Below the pieces are notes generated by a model. The model did not search any database. It was not told where the DNA came from and was given only the letters and a program-made list of their open reading frames with translations. From Breznakia pachnodae (GTDB lineage: Bacteria > Bacillota_I > Bacilli_A > Erysipelotrichales > Erysipelotrichaceae), in assembly GCF_030814225.1 (NCBI RefSeq), contig NZ_JAUSUR010000001.1, positions 620,001 to 684,000 on the forward strand: DNA of 64,000 nucleotides, read 5' to 3'. How positions within the stretch are numbered: position 1 is the stretch's first letter; each line of letters starts with the position of its first letter. Positions 52,811 to 61,177 of the stretch are shown piece by piece. Made by a program: the position numbers and the translations under genes.

Positions 52811-54238
52811 CTATTTATCAATTAATGATTTATTAATATCCTCAAATTCAAATTCTCCGCTTTGAATCATGTCCTTATAAAAATATGCTGACTTCTTTAA
52901 TTTACGTTGTCGATTATTTTCTAAATCAATTTCAATTAAGCCATAACGATTCTTAAATGCATTTAAAGGAGAACAGTTGTCCATTCCTGCAAATAACCAA
53001 TATCCCTTACAGTTGCATCCTTCTTCTACCGCTTTTAATAACCATGCCAAATGTTCTTTGATATAGTTTATACGATAATCATCAACAATCATTCCTGCTT
53101 CATCACGATAGATTTCTTCATTTTCTACGCCCATCCCTGACTCTGCAACAACCCATTCAATATTTCCATATTCATCACGAATCCGTAAAGCAGCATCGTA
53201 AAGTGCCTTTGGATAAATTTCCCATCCACGATATGGATTCATTCGTTTCCCAGGCATATCCCATTCACTGTAGTATTTCTTTAAATGGAAGTTTTCACTA
53301 TTCCACACATACTCTGCTTCCTTCACCCGAAGTGGCTGATAATAATTTAACCCAAGAATATCAATCGTGTTTTGTCTGATGATTTCAAAATCTGCTTCTT
53401 CATAATCAAACATACAATTTTCTTTCTTTAAAATATCTAGTAATAGTTTTGGATATTCGCCCTTGATAGCTGTATCCATAAAGGCACCCCAATATAGAGA
53501 ATCTGCAATTTCTTTTGCTTTCTTATCTTGTGGGTTTGCATCACTACGTGCGTAGATGAATGCAGGGTTGATAATCATTCCAATCTTTCCATCCAGATTT
53601 AGTTCACGATAACATGCAATTGCCTTTGCACTCGCTACGATTTTCCCATGAATCCAATTCATTGCATGCTTTGTATCATTACCATATGGCCACCAGAATC
53701 CATCCATAAAACATAGTTGTGGAATTACAATTGGTTCATTGAACGTATAGAACTGCTTTACCATATGACCATAACGAGTAAATACTTCCTTTGCATACTT
53801 CACATACATATCTACTACTTTTCTAGATGCATAACCATCATAGTGTTCATAATAGTATGCTGGCAGTTCCCAGTGCTCTAAACAGATAATTGGTTCAATT
53901 CCATTATCTAAATAGCACTGAATAACATTATGATAGTGTGTCGCTTCTTCTTCATTCACCTCTCCAGTTTCAAAGTCTTTGATAAATCTTGACCAGTCTG
54001 GATTAAAACGGATTTGTTTACAACCTGTTTCTTTTAATAATTTAATATCTTCTTCATAACGCTCATAATGTTCGCACGCTTTGGTAGGTCCATAACCATT
54101 AAACCAGCGTTCTGGATATGCACGATACATTAAGTCTGGAAAGTGCAAATGTCCTTCCAGCTTATTACTTCCACCTTCTACCTGCCATGCAGGCATATTT
54201 GCTCCTATTTTAAAATCTTTTGGAATCTTATAATTCAT
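52811..54238 (-). CDS. GH1 family glycosidase (6-phospho-beta-glucosidase type)
   Basis: A 475-residue family 1 enzyme. The acid/base is in TFNEPIVIPQL and the nucleophile in WVVAESGMGVENEE, where the usual Asn after Glu is Ser. The Ser-type phosphate-binding region is NCSPLNAFKNRYGLIEIDL. It begins on the last base of the RDD protein stop codon (TAATG). The paired GH1 gene downstream and a third at 57107 suggest different aglycone or linkage preferences. AGGAGAG precedes the ATG. Confidence 0.9.
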   Translation of the reverse strand: MNYKIPKDFKIGANMPAWQVEGGSNKLEGHLHFPDLMYRAYPERWFNGYGPTKACEHYERYEEDIKLLKETGCKQIRFNPDWSRFIKDFETGEVNEEEATHYHNVIQCYLDNGIEPIICLEHWELPAYYYEHYDGYASRKVVDMYVKYAKEVFTRYGHMVKQFYTFNEPIVIPQLCFMDGFWWPYGNDTKHAMNWIHGKIVASAKAIACYRELNLDGKIGMIINPAFIYARSDANPQDKKAKEIADSLYWGAFMDTAIKGEYPKLLLDILKKENCMFDYEEADFEIIRQNTIDILGLNYYQPLRVKEAEYVWNSENFHLKKYYSEWDMPGKRMNPYRGWEIYPKALYDAALRIRDEYGNIEWVVAESGMGVENEEIYRDEAGMIVDDYRINYIKEHLAWLLKAVEEGCNCKGYWLFAGMDNCSPLNAFKNRYGLIEIDLENNRQRKLKKSAYFYKDMIQSGEFEFEDINKSLIDK

Positions 54239-54756
54239 TATTTCTCTCCTACTAATTTATACTGAACGCTTGTTTTATTCACAAGATCGTATAATGTTGA
54301 TTTATTCATCAGCACCAATACTACATTGATAAACAGGATTATCCATAATCCATCTGAAATAATTGCTGCACTACCACCAATCAGTGATGCAATCAGATAA
54401 GAAACAACACCACATGGATTAATAATAATTAACTTTAGTAATCCTCTAACCAATACCGTTGATACGCGAAATGGTACAATTTCTGTCTTTAATATTTTCT
54501 TTGAAATACTCTGTCCACCAAAACAAAGAGGAATCAGCAATTCATATACAAGTAGTGCACCAATGTAAATCAGAAGAAATGATTGTTTCCCCATAATCTG
54601 GGTAAATATTTCACCATACGCACTAATGTCTCCACTAAATGCAGTATGCTTCTCTACCAAGAAGAAATACACCAAAATCATGACATACATTAATAAGTAC
54701 CAAATCACATAGTCAATCACAAACCCAATTGCGCGTGTTGTCTTTATACTTCTCAT
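54238..54756 (-). CDS. RDD-family membrane protein in the beta-glucoside operon
   Basis: A 172-residue membrane protein with four or five hydrophobic segments. The RDD features are seen: RAIGFVIDYVIWYL near the N-terminus, GGQSISKKILKTEIV in the middle and STLYDLVNKT near the end. The family function is unclear; some members affect ion transport. It sits 2 bases after the IIA gene and overlaps the GH1 start, so it is fully embedded in the PTS operon, an unusual place. AAGGAAAT precedes the ATG. Confidence 0.8.
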   Translation of the reverse strand: MRSIKTTRAIGFVIDYVIWYLLMYVMILVYFFLVEKHTAFSGDISAYGEIFTQIMGKQSFLLIYIGALLVYELLIPLCFGGQSISKKILKTEIVPFRVSTVLVRGLLKLIIINPCGVVSYLIASLIGGSAAIISDGLWIILFINVVLVLMNKSTLYDLVNKTSVQYKLVGEK

Positions 54757-54758
54757 AA

Positions 54759-55073
54759 TTATTTCCTTTCATTCATCACTAACATAATATTGGCAAGGTC
54801 ACGAACCGTAATTGCATTCATGAAGTGATCTTGTGCATGTACCATCAGGATACCTACATTGCCATCACTCTTTCCTTGCATTTCATCAAACAATAATCCT
54901 GTTTGAATTTCATGAGCTTTCCCAAGTTCTTTTCCTGCTTCTGCTATCTTTTCTTTTGCCTTTTCATAATCATTTGTTTCTAATACCTCATTCATCGCTT
55001 CAATGACCATTGCTTTTGCATTACCTGCATATAAGATAATCATCATTGCTTGCTCTGCTATTGTTTCATTCAT
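54759..55073 (-). CDS. PTS system IIA component, lactose/cellobiose family
   Basis: A 104-residue helical IIA protein, normally a trimer of three-helix bundles. The phospho-histidine lies in GILMVHAQDHFMNA near residue 78. It carries phosphate from HPr to the IIB product. AAGGAG precedes the ATG. It follows the IIC gene by 60 bases containing a strong stem-loop, so its level may be set apart from IIC. Confidence 0.93.
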   Translation of the reverse strand: MNETIAEQAMMIILYAGNAKAMVIEAMNEVLETNDYEKAKEKIAEAGKELGKAHEIQTGLLFDEMQGKSDGNVGILMVHAQDHFMNAITVRDLANIMLVMNERK

Positions 55074-55091
55074 TTCTAACTCCTTACTAAA

Positions 55092-55122
55092 ATAGGATTA
55101 GGACCTTATATCCTAATCCTAT
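55092..55122 (-). terminator. Intercistronic stem-loop between PTS IIC and IIA genes
   Basis: ATAGGATTAGGA/TCCTAATCCTAT, a perfect 12-bp stem with a 7-base loop, then TTTTAG on the minus strand, 11 bases after the IIC stop. It may cause partial termination or stabilise the upstream message. Confidence 0.65.
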
Positions 55123-55133
55123 AAATTATTTTA

Positions 55134-56480
55134 TTATTCGCTTACAGTTCCTAACTGCTCCTGTTCATTTTTATATTGTGCATTTCCTGCCAATACGAAT
55201 GGTATAAAAATAGCAACGTTAATTGCAATACATACTAGTTGATATACACCACCCATGATTGAACCAGTTCCTATCATCCCACCAAAGAATGCTGGCATTG
55301 TCCAAGGAACGACATAACGGAATACTGGCATTAAACCAATTTCAATAAATAACATCCCTATTACTGTATTTATTAATGGGTTTAATACGTATGGAATAAG
55401 TAATAATGGGTTCAACACAATTGGAACCCCAAATGCTAATGGTTCTTGAACATTAAAGATCATTGCTGGTAAACCAACTTTTGAAATTGCTCTCCAGTCA
55501 TCTCTTTTCGAAGCGATGAAGATTGCAATTGGAAGTGCGATTACATGACATAACCCTGCTTCAAAGAATCCATTTGAGAAGATATATGATGCTTCTCCTG
55601 CCTGGTTAGCAAGTTGTGCTGGCATATATACTAAGTTTTGAATAACTGCAGTTACATTGTGACCATGAATTCCAAACCACCAGAAGAACCATACTAAGAA
55701 TTGATAAATTAAGGAGAAACCAAGTCCTTGTGAGAATCCCATAAGTGGTGCTTGTAGTGCTGCATATAAAATGTCATTTAGTGCAGGTTCACCAATCCAA
55801 GTTAATATTGATTGGAATAGTGTAACTACAAATAAAACAATAATTACCGGAATCAATACAGCGAATGAATTCGCTACTGCTGGAGGTACACTCTCTGGCA
55901 TTTTAATACGAATCTTTTCATTCTTTGTAAGTTTACAGTAGAACCAGACAACAAAGGTTGTTGCGATAATAGCAGTTAGTACTGCAGAACTACCAAAGTA
56001 AGATGTAGAGAATGCTCCAATTACATCTCCTGCTTCACCAGTAACTGATGCTGGTGTAATTAGTAAGTAAGCAACTAGTGCTAATGCTGCTGCAATAAAT
56101 GGCTCTTGGTTCTTCCACATTTTTGCTAAACGATAACCAAATGTTAATACTAGCAATAATGAGAAAATCCCAAATGTTACTGTTACTACTGAATTACACA
56201 TTGATTGTAAATTACGACAAACCTCAACGAATCCTGAATTCAGGTAGGCTTCACCTTCTAATCCTGTGAATACTTTACCTAAGTTTAATCCTAATTCACC
56301 TAAAATTGTTCCTTCTGGTTCAAAGACTACCCAGTTAAAGATTCCAAAGAATGAACCTCCAACGATAAATGGTATCAATGAACTAAAAGAGTCACGCATT
56401 GCCAATAGATATTTGTTACTTGAAACAATGTTTGCTAATGGCATCAATAATTTTTCTAGTTTATTAATAAATCCTTGCAT
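55134..56480 (-). CDS. PTS system IIC component, cellobiose family
   Basis: A 448-residue membrane protein with about ten hydrophobic segments and the family stretches SFSSLIPFIVGGSFFGIFNW, FWWFGIHGHNVTAVI and IFNVQEPLAFGVPIVLNP. It is the channel of the beta-glucoside PTS. It is preceded by the IIB gene 20 bases upstream; GGGGG precedes the ATG. The GH1 enzymes in the operon indicate import of cellobiose or aryl-beta-glucosides. Confidence 0.93.
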   Translation of the reverse strand: MQGFINKLEKLLMPLANIVSSNKYLLAMRDSFSSLIPFIVGGSFFGIFNWVVFEPEGTILGELGLNLGKVFTGLEGEAYLNSGFVEVCRNLQSMCNSVVTVTFGIFSLLLVLTFGYRLAKMWKNQEPFIAAALALVAYLLITPASVTGEAGDVIGAFSTSYFGSSAVLTAIIATTFVVWFYCKLTKNEKIRIKMPESVPPAVANSFAVLIPVIIVLFVVTLFQSILTWIGEPALNDILYAALQAPLMGFSQGLGFSLIYQFLVWFFWWFGIHGHNVTAVIQNLVYMPAQLANQAGEASYIFSNGFFEAGLCHVIALPIAIFIASKRDDWRAISKVGLPAMIFNVQEPLAFGVPIVLNPLLLIPYVLNPLINTVIGMLFIEIGLMPVFRYVVPWTMPAFFGGMIGTGSIMGGVYQLVCIAINVAIFIPFVLAGNAQYKNEQEQLGTVSE

Positions 56481-56500
56481 TACTTTATCCCCCTATAATT

Positions 56501-56809
56501 TTAATTATTTATTAGATCTAATGCTTGTGTTAATACTGCTTCTCCGTTGATTGTTCCATAGTTTCTCATATCGATCAAAGCAACTGGACATACACCACTC
56601 GCCAACTTTTCAACATTCGGCATCATATGACGAATTTGTGGCCCAACGAGTATACAATCTACTTTTGAATTTTCTAAAGTTTCTTCAAGTACTTCAATCG
56701 AATATGCATCAATTTCAGCATCGATTCCTTTCGCTTCGGCACTCTTCAACATCTTTTGTACCAATACAGATGTAGACATACCTGCATTACACACCAATAC
56801 AATTTTCAT
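56501..56809 (-). CDS. PTS system IIB component, lactose/cellobiose family
   Basis: A 102-residue IIB protein with the phospho-cysteine in LVCNAGMSTSVLVQ (Cys at residue 7) and the P-loop of the family. It opens the operon IIB-IIC-IIA-RDD-GH1-GH1-DeoR. AAAGGAG precedes the ATG and a promoter lies upstream. Sugar specificity is set mainly by IIC. Confidence 0.93.
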   Translation of the reverse strand: MKIVLVCNAGMSTSVLVQKMLKSAEAKGIDAEIDAYSIEVLEETLENSKVDCILVGPQIRHMMPNVEKLASGVCPVALIDMRNYGTINGEAVLTQALDLINN

Positions 56810-56832
56810 AAGTAGTTCTCCTTTCTGACTTC

Positions 56833-56862
56833 ATGATAGCACTTACAAAGTTCATAAGTAAA
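56833..56862 (-). promoter_or_regulatory. Promoter of the beta-glucoside PTS operon
   Basis: TTTACT (56857-56862), 18-base spacer, TATCAT (56833-56838) on the minus strand, 24 bases upstream of the IIB start. Confidence 0.5.
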
Positions 56863-56956
56863 CAATATTTATTCAAATAATTTCATTTCTTATCATTTAT
56901 TTCTAAATATCTCACAAACCCATTATTTATCGATTATTTTTGTATTTTAATTCTTT

Positions 56957-56971
56957 TTCAAAGCGGTTACA
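56957..56971 (+). promoter_or_regulatory. Candidate cre element between divergent beta-glucoside genes
   Basis: TTCAAAGCGGTTACA fits the consensus WTGNAARCGNWWWCA with a single mismatch (C for G at position 3). It is placed between the PTS operon and the divergent GH1 gene. Confidence 0.5.
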
Positions 56972-57047
56972 AAAGGAATTTTAGTCATAGAAAATGATTA
57001 ATCATGAAAATATTTGAAAATATACATACCTCCCTCAAAACAAAACA

Positions 57048-57076
57048 TTGCCTTTCTGATTCGCTCACTCCATAAT
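57048..57076 (+). promoter_or_regulatory. Promoter of the divergent GH1 gene
   Basis: TTGCCT, 17-base spacer, CATAAT, 30 bases upstream of the start codon. Confidence 0.5.
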
Positions 57077-57106
57077 GTAATTGAAATTGAAAAGGAGGTA
57101 ATTTAG

Positions 57107-58558
57107 ATGAATGAATTAAAATTCCCTGAAGGTTTCTTATGGGGTGGTGCTTCTTGGGCAACTGGGTTTGAAGGAGCACGAAATGAGGATGGAAAGTCTC
57201 CTGATGTTTGGGATGATTGGTTTAGTAAAGAACCTGAGCGTTTCTATGATCAGGTAGGACCTGATTCAACTCTGGATATGTATCATCGTTATAAGGAATA
57301 TGTAAAACTGTTAAGTGATTTAAATATAAATTCTTTTCGCTTCAGTATTAGTTGGTCACGTTTTATTCCTGATGGAAAAGGTGAAGTTAATGAAAAAGCA
57401 GTTTTGTTTTACCAAAATTTAATTGATGAATTAAAGAAGTATCATATTGAACCAATTATCTGTTTGTGGCACTTTGACTTGCCTTTGTGCATGCAAGAGA
57501 TTGGAGGATGGTTAAATCGTGATGTAGTAAATTACTTTGTAGATTATTGTGAAGCAGTATTCAATCGTTTTGGTAATCAACTAAACTACTTTGTTGTATT
57601 AAATGAAGTAGGAGTATTACCTCAAGGTGGTTACTTATATGATTTTCAACCACCAAACAGAATTAATTTTAAAGAATCGATTCAGGCTGGATATCACTTA
57701 TTATTAGCGCAAGCGAAAGTAATTCAGTGTTATCATAAACATCATTATCCAGGTGAAATTGGAACCGTATTAAATCCTAATCCTGTTTATCCTCGCAGTG
57801 ATGATCCAAAAGACTTAGAAGCCGCAAAGTTTGTAGATATGATTCGAGAACGTTTCTATTTAGATGTTTCAGTCAATGGTGAAATACCTAAAGATTTTTT
57901 AGAGTTTGCGGATGAATATGAACTTACTCCAGTAATAGAAGATGAGGATTATCAGATTCTAAAAGATAATACAGTTGATTTTCTTGGCGTAAATTATTAT
58001 CAACCATGTAGGGTTCAGGCACCAGATGAAAACTGGGAAGATAGTAAGTTAAAGTTCTATCCTGAGAATTCACGACAAAAACAATCAGACAGATATCCTG
58101 AAAAAGGACAATTGATGCCTGAGAAGTTTTATAAGATATATGATAAACCAGATAAGAAGATGAACTTCTCACGTGGATGGGAAATTTATCCAAAAGGTAT
58201 TTATGATACATTAATGCGTCTAAAAAATGACTATGGGAATATTAAATGTTACATTGGAGAAAATGGAATGGGTGTAGAGAATGAAGAAAACTTCATTGAT
58301 GAACATGGCCAAGTAATTGATGATTATCGTATTGAGTTCTATCAAGAACACCTTATATGGCTACATAAAGCAATTGAAGAAGGAAGCAACTGTTTTGGTT
58401 ATCATGTCTGGTCACCGTTTGATAACTGGTCACCAATCAATGCATTTAAAAACCGTTATGGATTCTATCGCTATGATTTAACTAACAAGACAATGACAGT
58501 TAAAAAATCAGGTTTATGGTTCAAAGAACTATGTGCCACAAACTCATTAAAAAAGTAG
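57107..58558 (+). CDS. GH1 glycosidase divergent from the beta-glucoside operon
   Basis: A 483-residue family 1 enzyme. The nucleophile glutamate is in CYIGENGMGVENEE. The acid/base motif reads VVLNEVGVLPQGG, so the usual Pro after Asn-Glu is Val; the catalytic Glu itself is retained. The Ser-type region is DNWSPINAFKNRYGF. It is about as far from the other two GH1 proteins as they are from each other. GGAGG precedes the ATG. It is divergent from the PTS operon and shares the intergenic control region, so it is probably coregulated. It ends in a bidirectional terminator. Confidence 0.9.
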   Translation: MNELKFPEGFLWGGASWATGFEGARNEDGKSPDVWDDWFSKEPERFYDQVGPDSTLDMYHRYKEYVKLLSDLNINSFRFSISWSRFIPDGKGEVNEKAVLFYQNLIDELKKYHIEPIICLWHFDLPLCMQEIGGWLNRDVVNYFVDYCEAVFNRFGNQLNYFVVLNEVGVLPQGGYLYDFQPPNRINFKESIQAGYHLLLAQAKVIQCYHKHHYPGEIGTVLNPNPVYPRSDDPKDLEAAKFVDMIRERFYLDVSVNGEIPKDFLEFADEYELTPVIEDEDYQILKDNTVDFLGVNYYQPCRVQAPDENWEDSKLKFYPENSRQKQSDRYPEKGQLMPEKFYKIYDKPDKKMNFSRGWEIYPKGIYDTLMRLKNDYGNIKCYIGENGMGVENEENFIDEHGQVIDDYRIEFYQEHLIWLHKAIEEGSNCFGYHVWSPFDNWSPINAFKNRYGFYRYDLTNKTMTVKKSGLWFKELCATNSLKK

Positions 58559-58575
58559 CATCCGCTACTTTTTTT
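58551..58575. terminator. Bidirectional terminator overlapping two stop codons
   Basis: AAAAGTAGC-ATCC-GCTACTTTT with A- and T-runs; it serves the converging GH1 and manA2 genes. Confidence 0.85.
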
Positions 58576-59500
58576 GACCTTCCATTGTTACCATCCACTG
58601 CATTTCTCCATGTACGTCCAATTGATCCATTGTGCAAGGAACCAAGAAACTATCACCAAAGGTTAAGGAATGTCCATTCACCTTCCCTGTCCCTCTTACA
58701 ACTGTGACAAGCATATACTCATCAACATTTATTGTACAATCATTTGTTATCTCATACTTTTCTATCTTAAAACTCTCATTATTAATATAGGTAGTTCGTT
58801 TATAACCATCGTACTCTTTCGATATTGATTGAGGTTGTGTTACATCATCAAAAAACTTAATACTTTCCATTGCTTCATTCATATGTAATTCACGTTTATT
58901 ACCATCTGCATCCTTACGATCATAATCATAGAATCGGTAGGTAATATCAGTAGCTTCTTGCACTTCATAGGTAATAACACCTTTTTGCATTGCATGAAGC
59001 ATTCCAGCAGGCACATAAACAAAATCATCCTTATGTACAGGAATTCGTTTTAGTAATTGATCCCATTTGTTATCTTGAACTAAAGTCGATAATTCATCTT
59101 TTGTATTTGCTGTTGTACCAAAGACTAAATCTGCAGTTGGATCAGCTTCAATAAAATACCAAGCTTCATTCTTACCAGACAACAACCCATGTTTTTTCGC
59201 ATAAGCAGCATCTGGATGAACCTGAATACTTAAGTTATCTTCTGGTCCAACCAATCCAACAATAAAAGGAAAGTGATCACAGTTACTATTAAAATAGGTT
59301 GGATATTCATTCCAAACTTCTAACAATGTCTTACCCACATGCATTCCTTCAACAATAAGATTTGCGTTATTGACTTGCCCACTAAATGACCAAGATTGTC
59401 CAATTCCATTTGGAAACGAATCATAGTGAAAATACTTTTTCAATTTATCATGACCCCAGATTGCTTTTCTTGGAATCGGTTTTGTTATCATAATGTCCAT
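58565..59500 (-). CDS. Mannose-6-phosphate isomerase-like protein (second copy)
   Basis: A 311-residue class I isomerase. The zinc ligands Q93 and H95 (SIQVHPDAAY), E112 (KNEAWYF) and H169 (AGMLHAMQKG) are all retained. It is only distantly similar to the ManA at 5069-6031. It begins one base after the epimerase gene stop. The pairing with an allulose-6-phosphate-epimerase-like gene suggests that the substrate could be a ketohexose or aldohexose phosphate other than mannose 6-phosphate, but this cannot be settled from sequence. Confidence 0.86.
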   Translation of the reverse strand: MDIMITKPIPRKAIWGHDKLKKYFHYDSFPNGIGQSWSFSGQVNNANLIVEGMHVGKTLLEVWNEYPTYFNSNCDHFPFIVGLVGPEDNLSIQVHPDAAYAKKHGLLSGKNEAWYFIEADPTADLVFGTTANTKDELSTLVQDNKWDQLLKRIPVHKDDFVYVPAGMLHAMQKGVITYEVQEATDITYRFYDYDRKDADGNKRELHMNEAMESIKFFDDVTQPQSISKEYDGYKRTTYINNESFKIEKYEITNDCTINVDEYMLVTVVRGTGKVNGHSLTFGDSFLVPCTMDQLDVHGEMQWMVTMEGQKK

Positions 59501-59501
59501 A

Positions 59502-60152
59502 TTACATCTCCCTCAACTGAGTAATCGCAGTTGTATAGTCAACATCTTTACCAAATAATGAACTTGTTCCCAAGATAAAGCCATCTGCCCCAAGCTCACT
59601 CATCTCTTTTATTTTTTCAGGTGACATTGCACCATCAATAATTATTTTAAAGTCGCGTTCTTTCTTCAACTCAACTAAACGTTTTATTTTATCACGCATA
59701 AAGTCAATAAATGGTTGTCCTGCAAATCCTGGGTTTACTGTCATTACCATTACATAATCAACAAGATTCAACATTTCATGAACTGTTTCAATACTTGTAT
59801 CAGGATTAATCGCAATACCAGCTTGTACTCCTTTTGATTTGATATATGCCAATGTCTTAATCACATAGCGCTCTGCTTCTGGGTGAATATAAATAAGATC
59901 TACCCCAGCATCAATAAATAAATCTATCTTCGTAGATGGATTCTCAATCATTAAATGAGCATCTACTAACTTATCTGTATATTTTCGAATCGTTTTGATA
60001 TCCATAATACCCATTGTCATATTAGGTACAAAACTACCATCCATCACATCACAGTGAAAGATATCTATTCCTGCTTTATCAAGAGCAATAATTTCATCTT
60101 TCAAATTACCATAATCAGCACACATCATACTTGGACATAAAATCTTTTTCAT
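59502..60152 (-). CDS. Ribulose-phosphate/allulose-6-phosphate 3-epimerase family protein
   Basis: A 216-residue TIM-barrel epimerase. Family motifs: ILCPSMMCADYG, FHCDVMDGSFVPNMTMG (metal-binding His/Asp), VDAHLMIENP, VMVMTVNPGFAGQPFID and IIIDGAMSPEKI. NPGFAGQPFI and a Met-rich start resemble AlsE (D-allulose 6-phosphate 3-epimerase) more than the housekeeping Rpe. It is the first gene of a two-gene unit with a ManA-like isomerase, under a divergent GntR regulator. Such a pair would convert allulose 6-phosphate to fructose 6-phosphate and connect it to an aldose phosphate. Confidence 0.86.
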   Translation of the reverse strand: MKKILCPSMMCADYGNLKDEIIALDKAGIDIFHCDVMDGSFVPNMTMGIMDIKTIRKYTDKLVDAHLMIENPSTKIDLFIDAGVDLIYIHPEAERYVIKTLAYIKSKGVQAGIAINPDTSIETVHEMLNLVDYVMVMTVNPGFAGQPFIDFMRDKIKRLVELKKERDFKIIIDGAMSPEKIKEMSELGADGFILGTSSLFGKDVDYTTAITQLREM

Positions 60153-60228
60153 AAACCATCACCTCACACTCTTATATTATCATTATCATTTATATTATTC
60201 AAGCAATAAGTATATACCTTTTATATTT

Positions 60229-60243
60229 ATAGATTAAATCTAT
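60229..60243. promoter_or_regulatory. Candidate GntR operator
   Basis: ATAGAT-TAA-ATCTAT is a perfect dyad in the gap between the divergent GntR gene and the epimerase operon. Confidence 0.4.
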
Positions 60244-60299
60244 GATTATAAACGTGCAAAACTATATAATGCATGATATACTATTAAAGAGGTGAAATC

Positions 60300-61013
60300 A
60301 TGCCAAAATATTTAGATATCGTTGATGATTTAAGGAATAATATCCTTTATGGAAAATATAAGAATGCAGATAAAATAGATGATGAAAAAGCACTAGGGGT
60401 TACCTATAGTGCCAGTAAACTAACTATTAAGAAAGCTGTAGATATTCTAGTTCAAGAAGGACTATTAGTAAAAAAGCAAGGTTCTGGGACCTACATAAAT
60501 TCAGTAGCGTCTAGTAACCCTTTATTAGATCCTAGTGATTTAACAAAACCTTCTTCTCTAACCCATGAATACGAAGATAAAACAGCAACTTCAAAAGTTC
60601 TCGAGTTTGAAATTATCAAAGCAAATGAATATATAGCAAAATCACTTTTACTAAAACCTGGAGATTTTGTTTATAAAGTCTATCGTGTTCGTTATATCGA
60701 TAATGAAGCAAATAGTATTGAAGAAGTATATATGCCAATCAATGTAATTGCTGGTTTAGATCAGGATATTGTAAATCATTCAATTTATGATTACATCGTA
60801 GAAACACTAAAACTTAAGCCTAAGAGTTTCCACAAATACATCTACTCTCGCCCTTGTAATAGTGTAGAAGAAAAAGAACTAAAAATGAAAAAGCATGATC
60901 CAGTCACTATCGTTGAACAAATTGCATTTTTAGACGATGGGGTTCCATATGAATACTCATTAGTATCTCATTATTATAAAGATTTTAAATATAAAACAGT
61001 AGTTGTAATTTAG
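60300..61013 (+). CDS. GntR/HutC-family regulator with UTRA domain
   Basis: A 237-residue regulator. Residues 1-66 are the GntR winged helix (DIVDDLRNNILYGKYKNADKIDDEKALGVTYSASKLTIKKAVDILVQEGLLVKKQGSGTYI pattern). Residues ~95-235 form the UTRA ligand-binding domain (GDFVYKVYRVRYID, EEVYMPINVI, YEYSLVSHYYKD). HutC-type regulators bind sugar phosphates. It is divergent from the epimerase-isomerase pair, which it likely represses. AGAGGTG precedes the ATG. A terminator follows. Confidence 0.9.
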   Translation: MPKYLDIVDDLRNNILYGKYKNADKIDDEKALGVTYSASKLTIKKAVDILVQEGLLVKKQGSGTYINSVASSNPLLDPSDLTKPSSLTHEYEDKTATSKVLEFEIIKANEYIAKSLLLKPGDFVYKVYRVRYIDNEANSIEEVYMPINVIAGLDQDIVNHSIYDYIVETLKLKPKSFHKYIYSRPCNSVEEKELKMKKHDPVTIVEQIAFLDDGVPYEYSLVSHYYKDFKYKTVVVI

Positions 61014-61028
61014 TTCCCCCTAAAACAA

Positions 61029-61057
61029 AGAACCGCTAATATTATCAAGCGGTTCTT
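61029..61057 (+). terminator. Terminator after the GntR gene
   Basis: GAACCGCT/AGCGGTTC stem with an 11-base loop and TTTT tail. Confidence 0.8.
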
Positions 61058-61177
61058 TTCTATGCATAAAGATGATCATTCATAGTTGAGGGCGAGTCAC
61101 TATAAATTTTACTATTTTTTTCCATAAGTTGAAGGGCGGAACATCTAGTTTTGTGCTCTTTATGCACACATTATTAT

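Noticed and set aside
61058-61177. Gap between GntR terminator and the LRR gene end
   Set aside because: GTGC/GCAC could form a small hairpin but there is no clear T-run, so I did not call a terminator.
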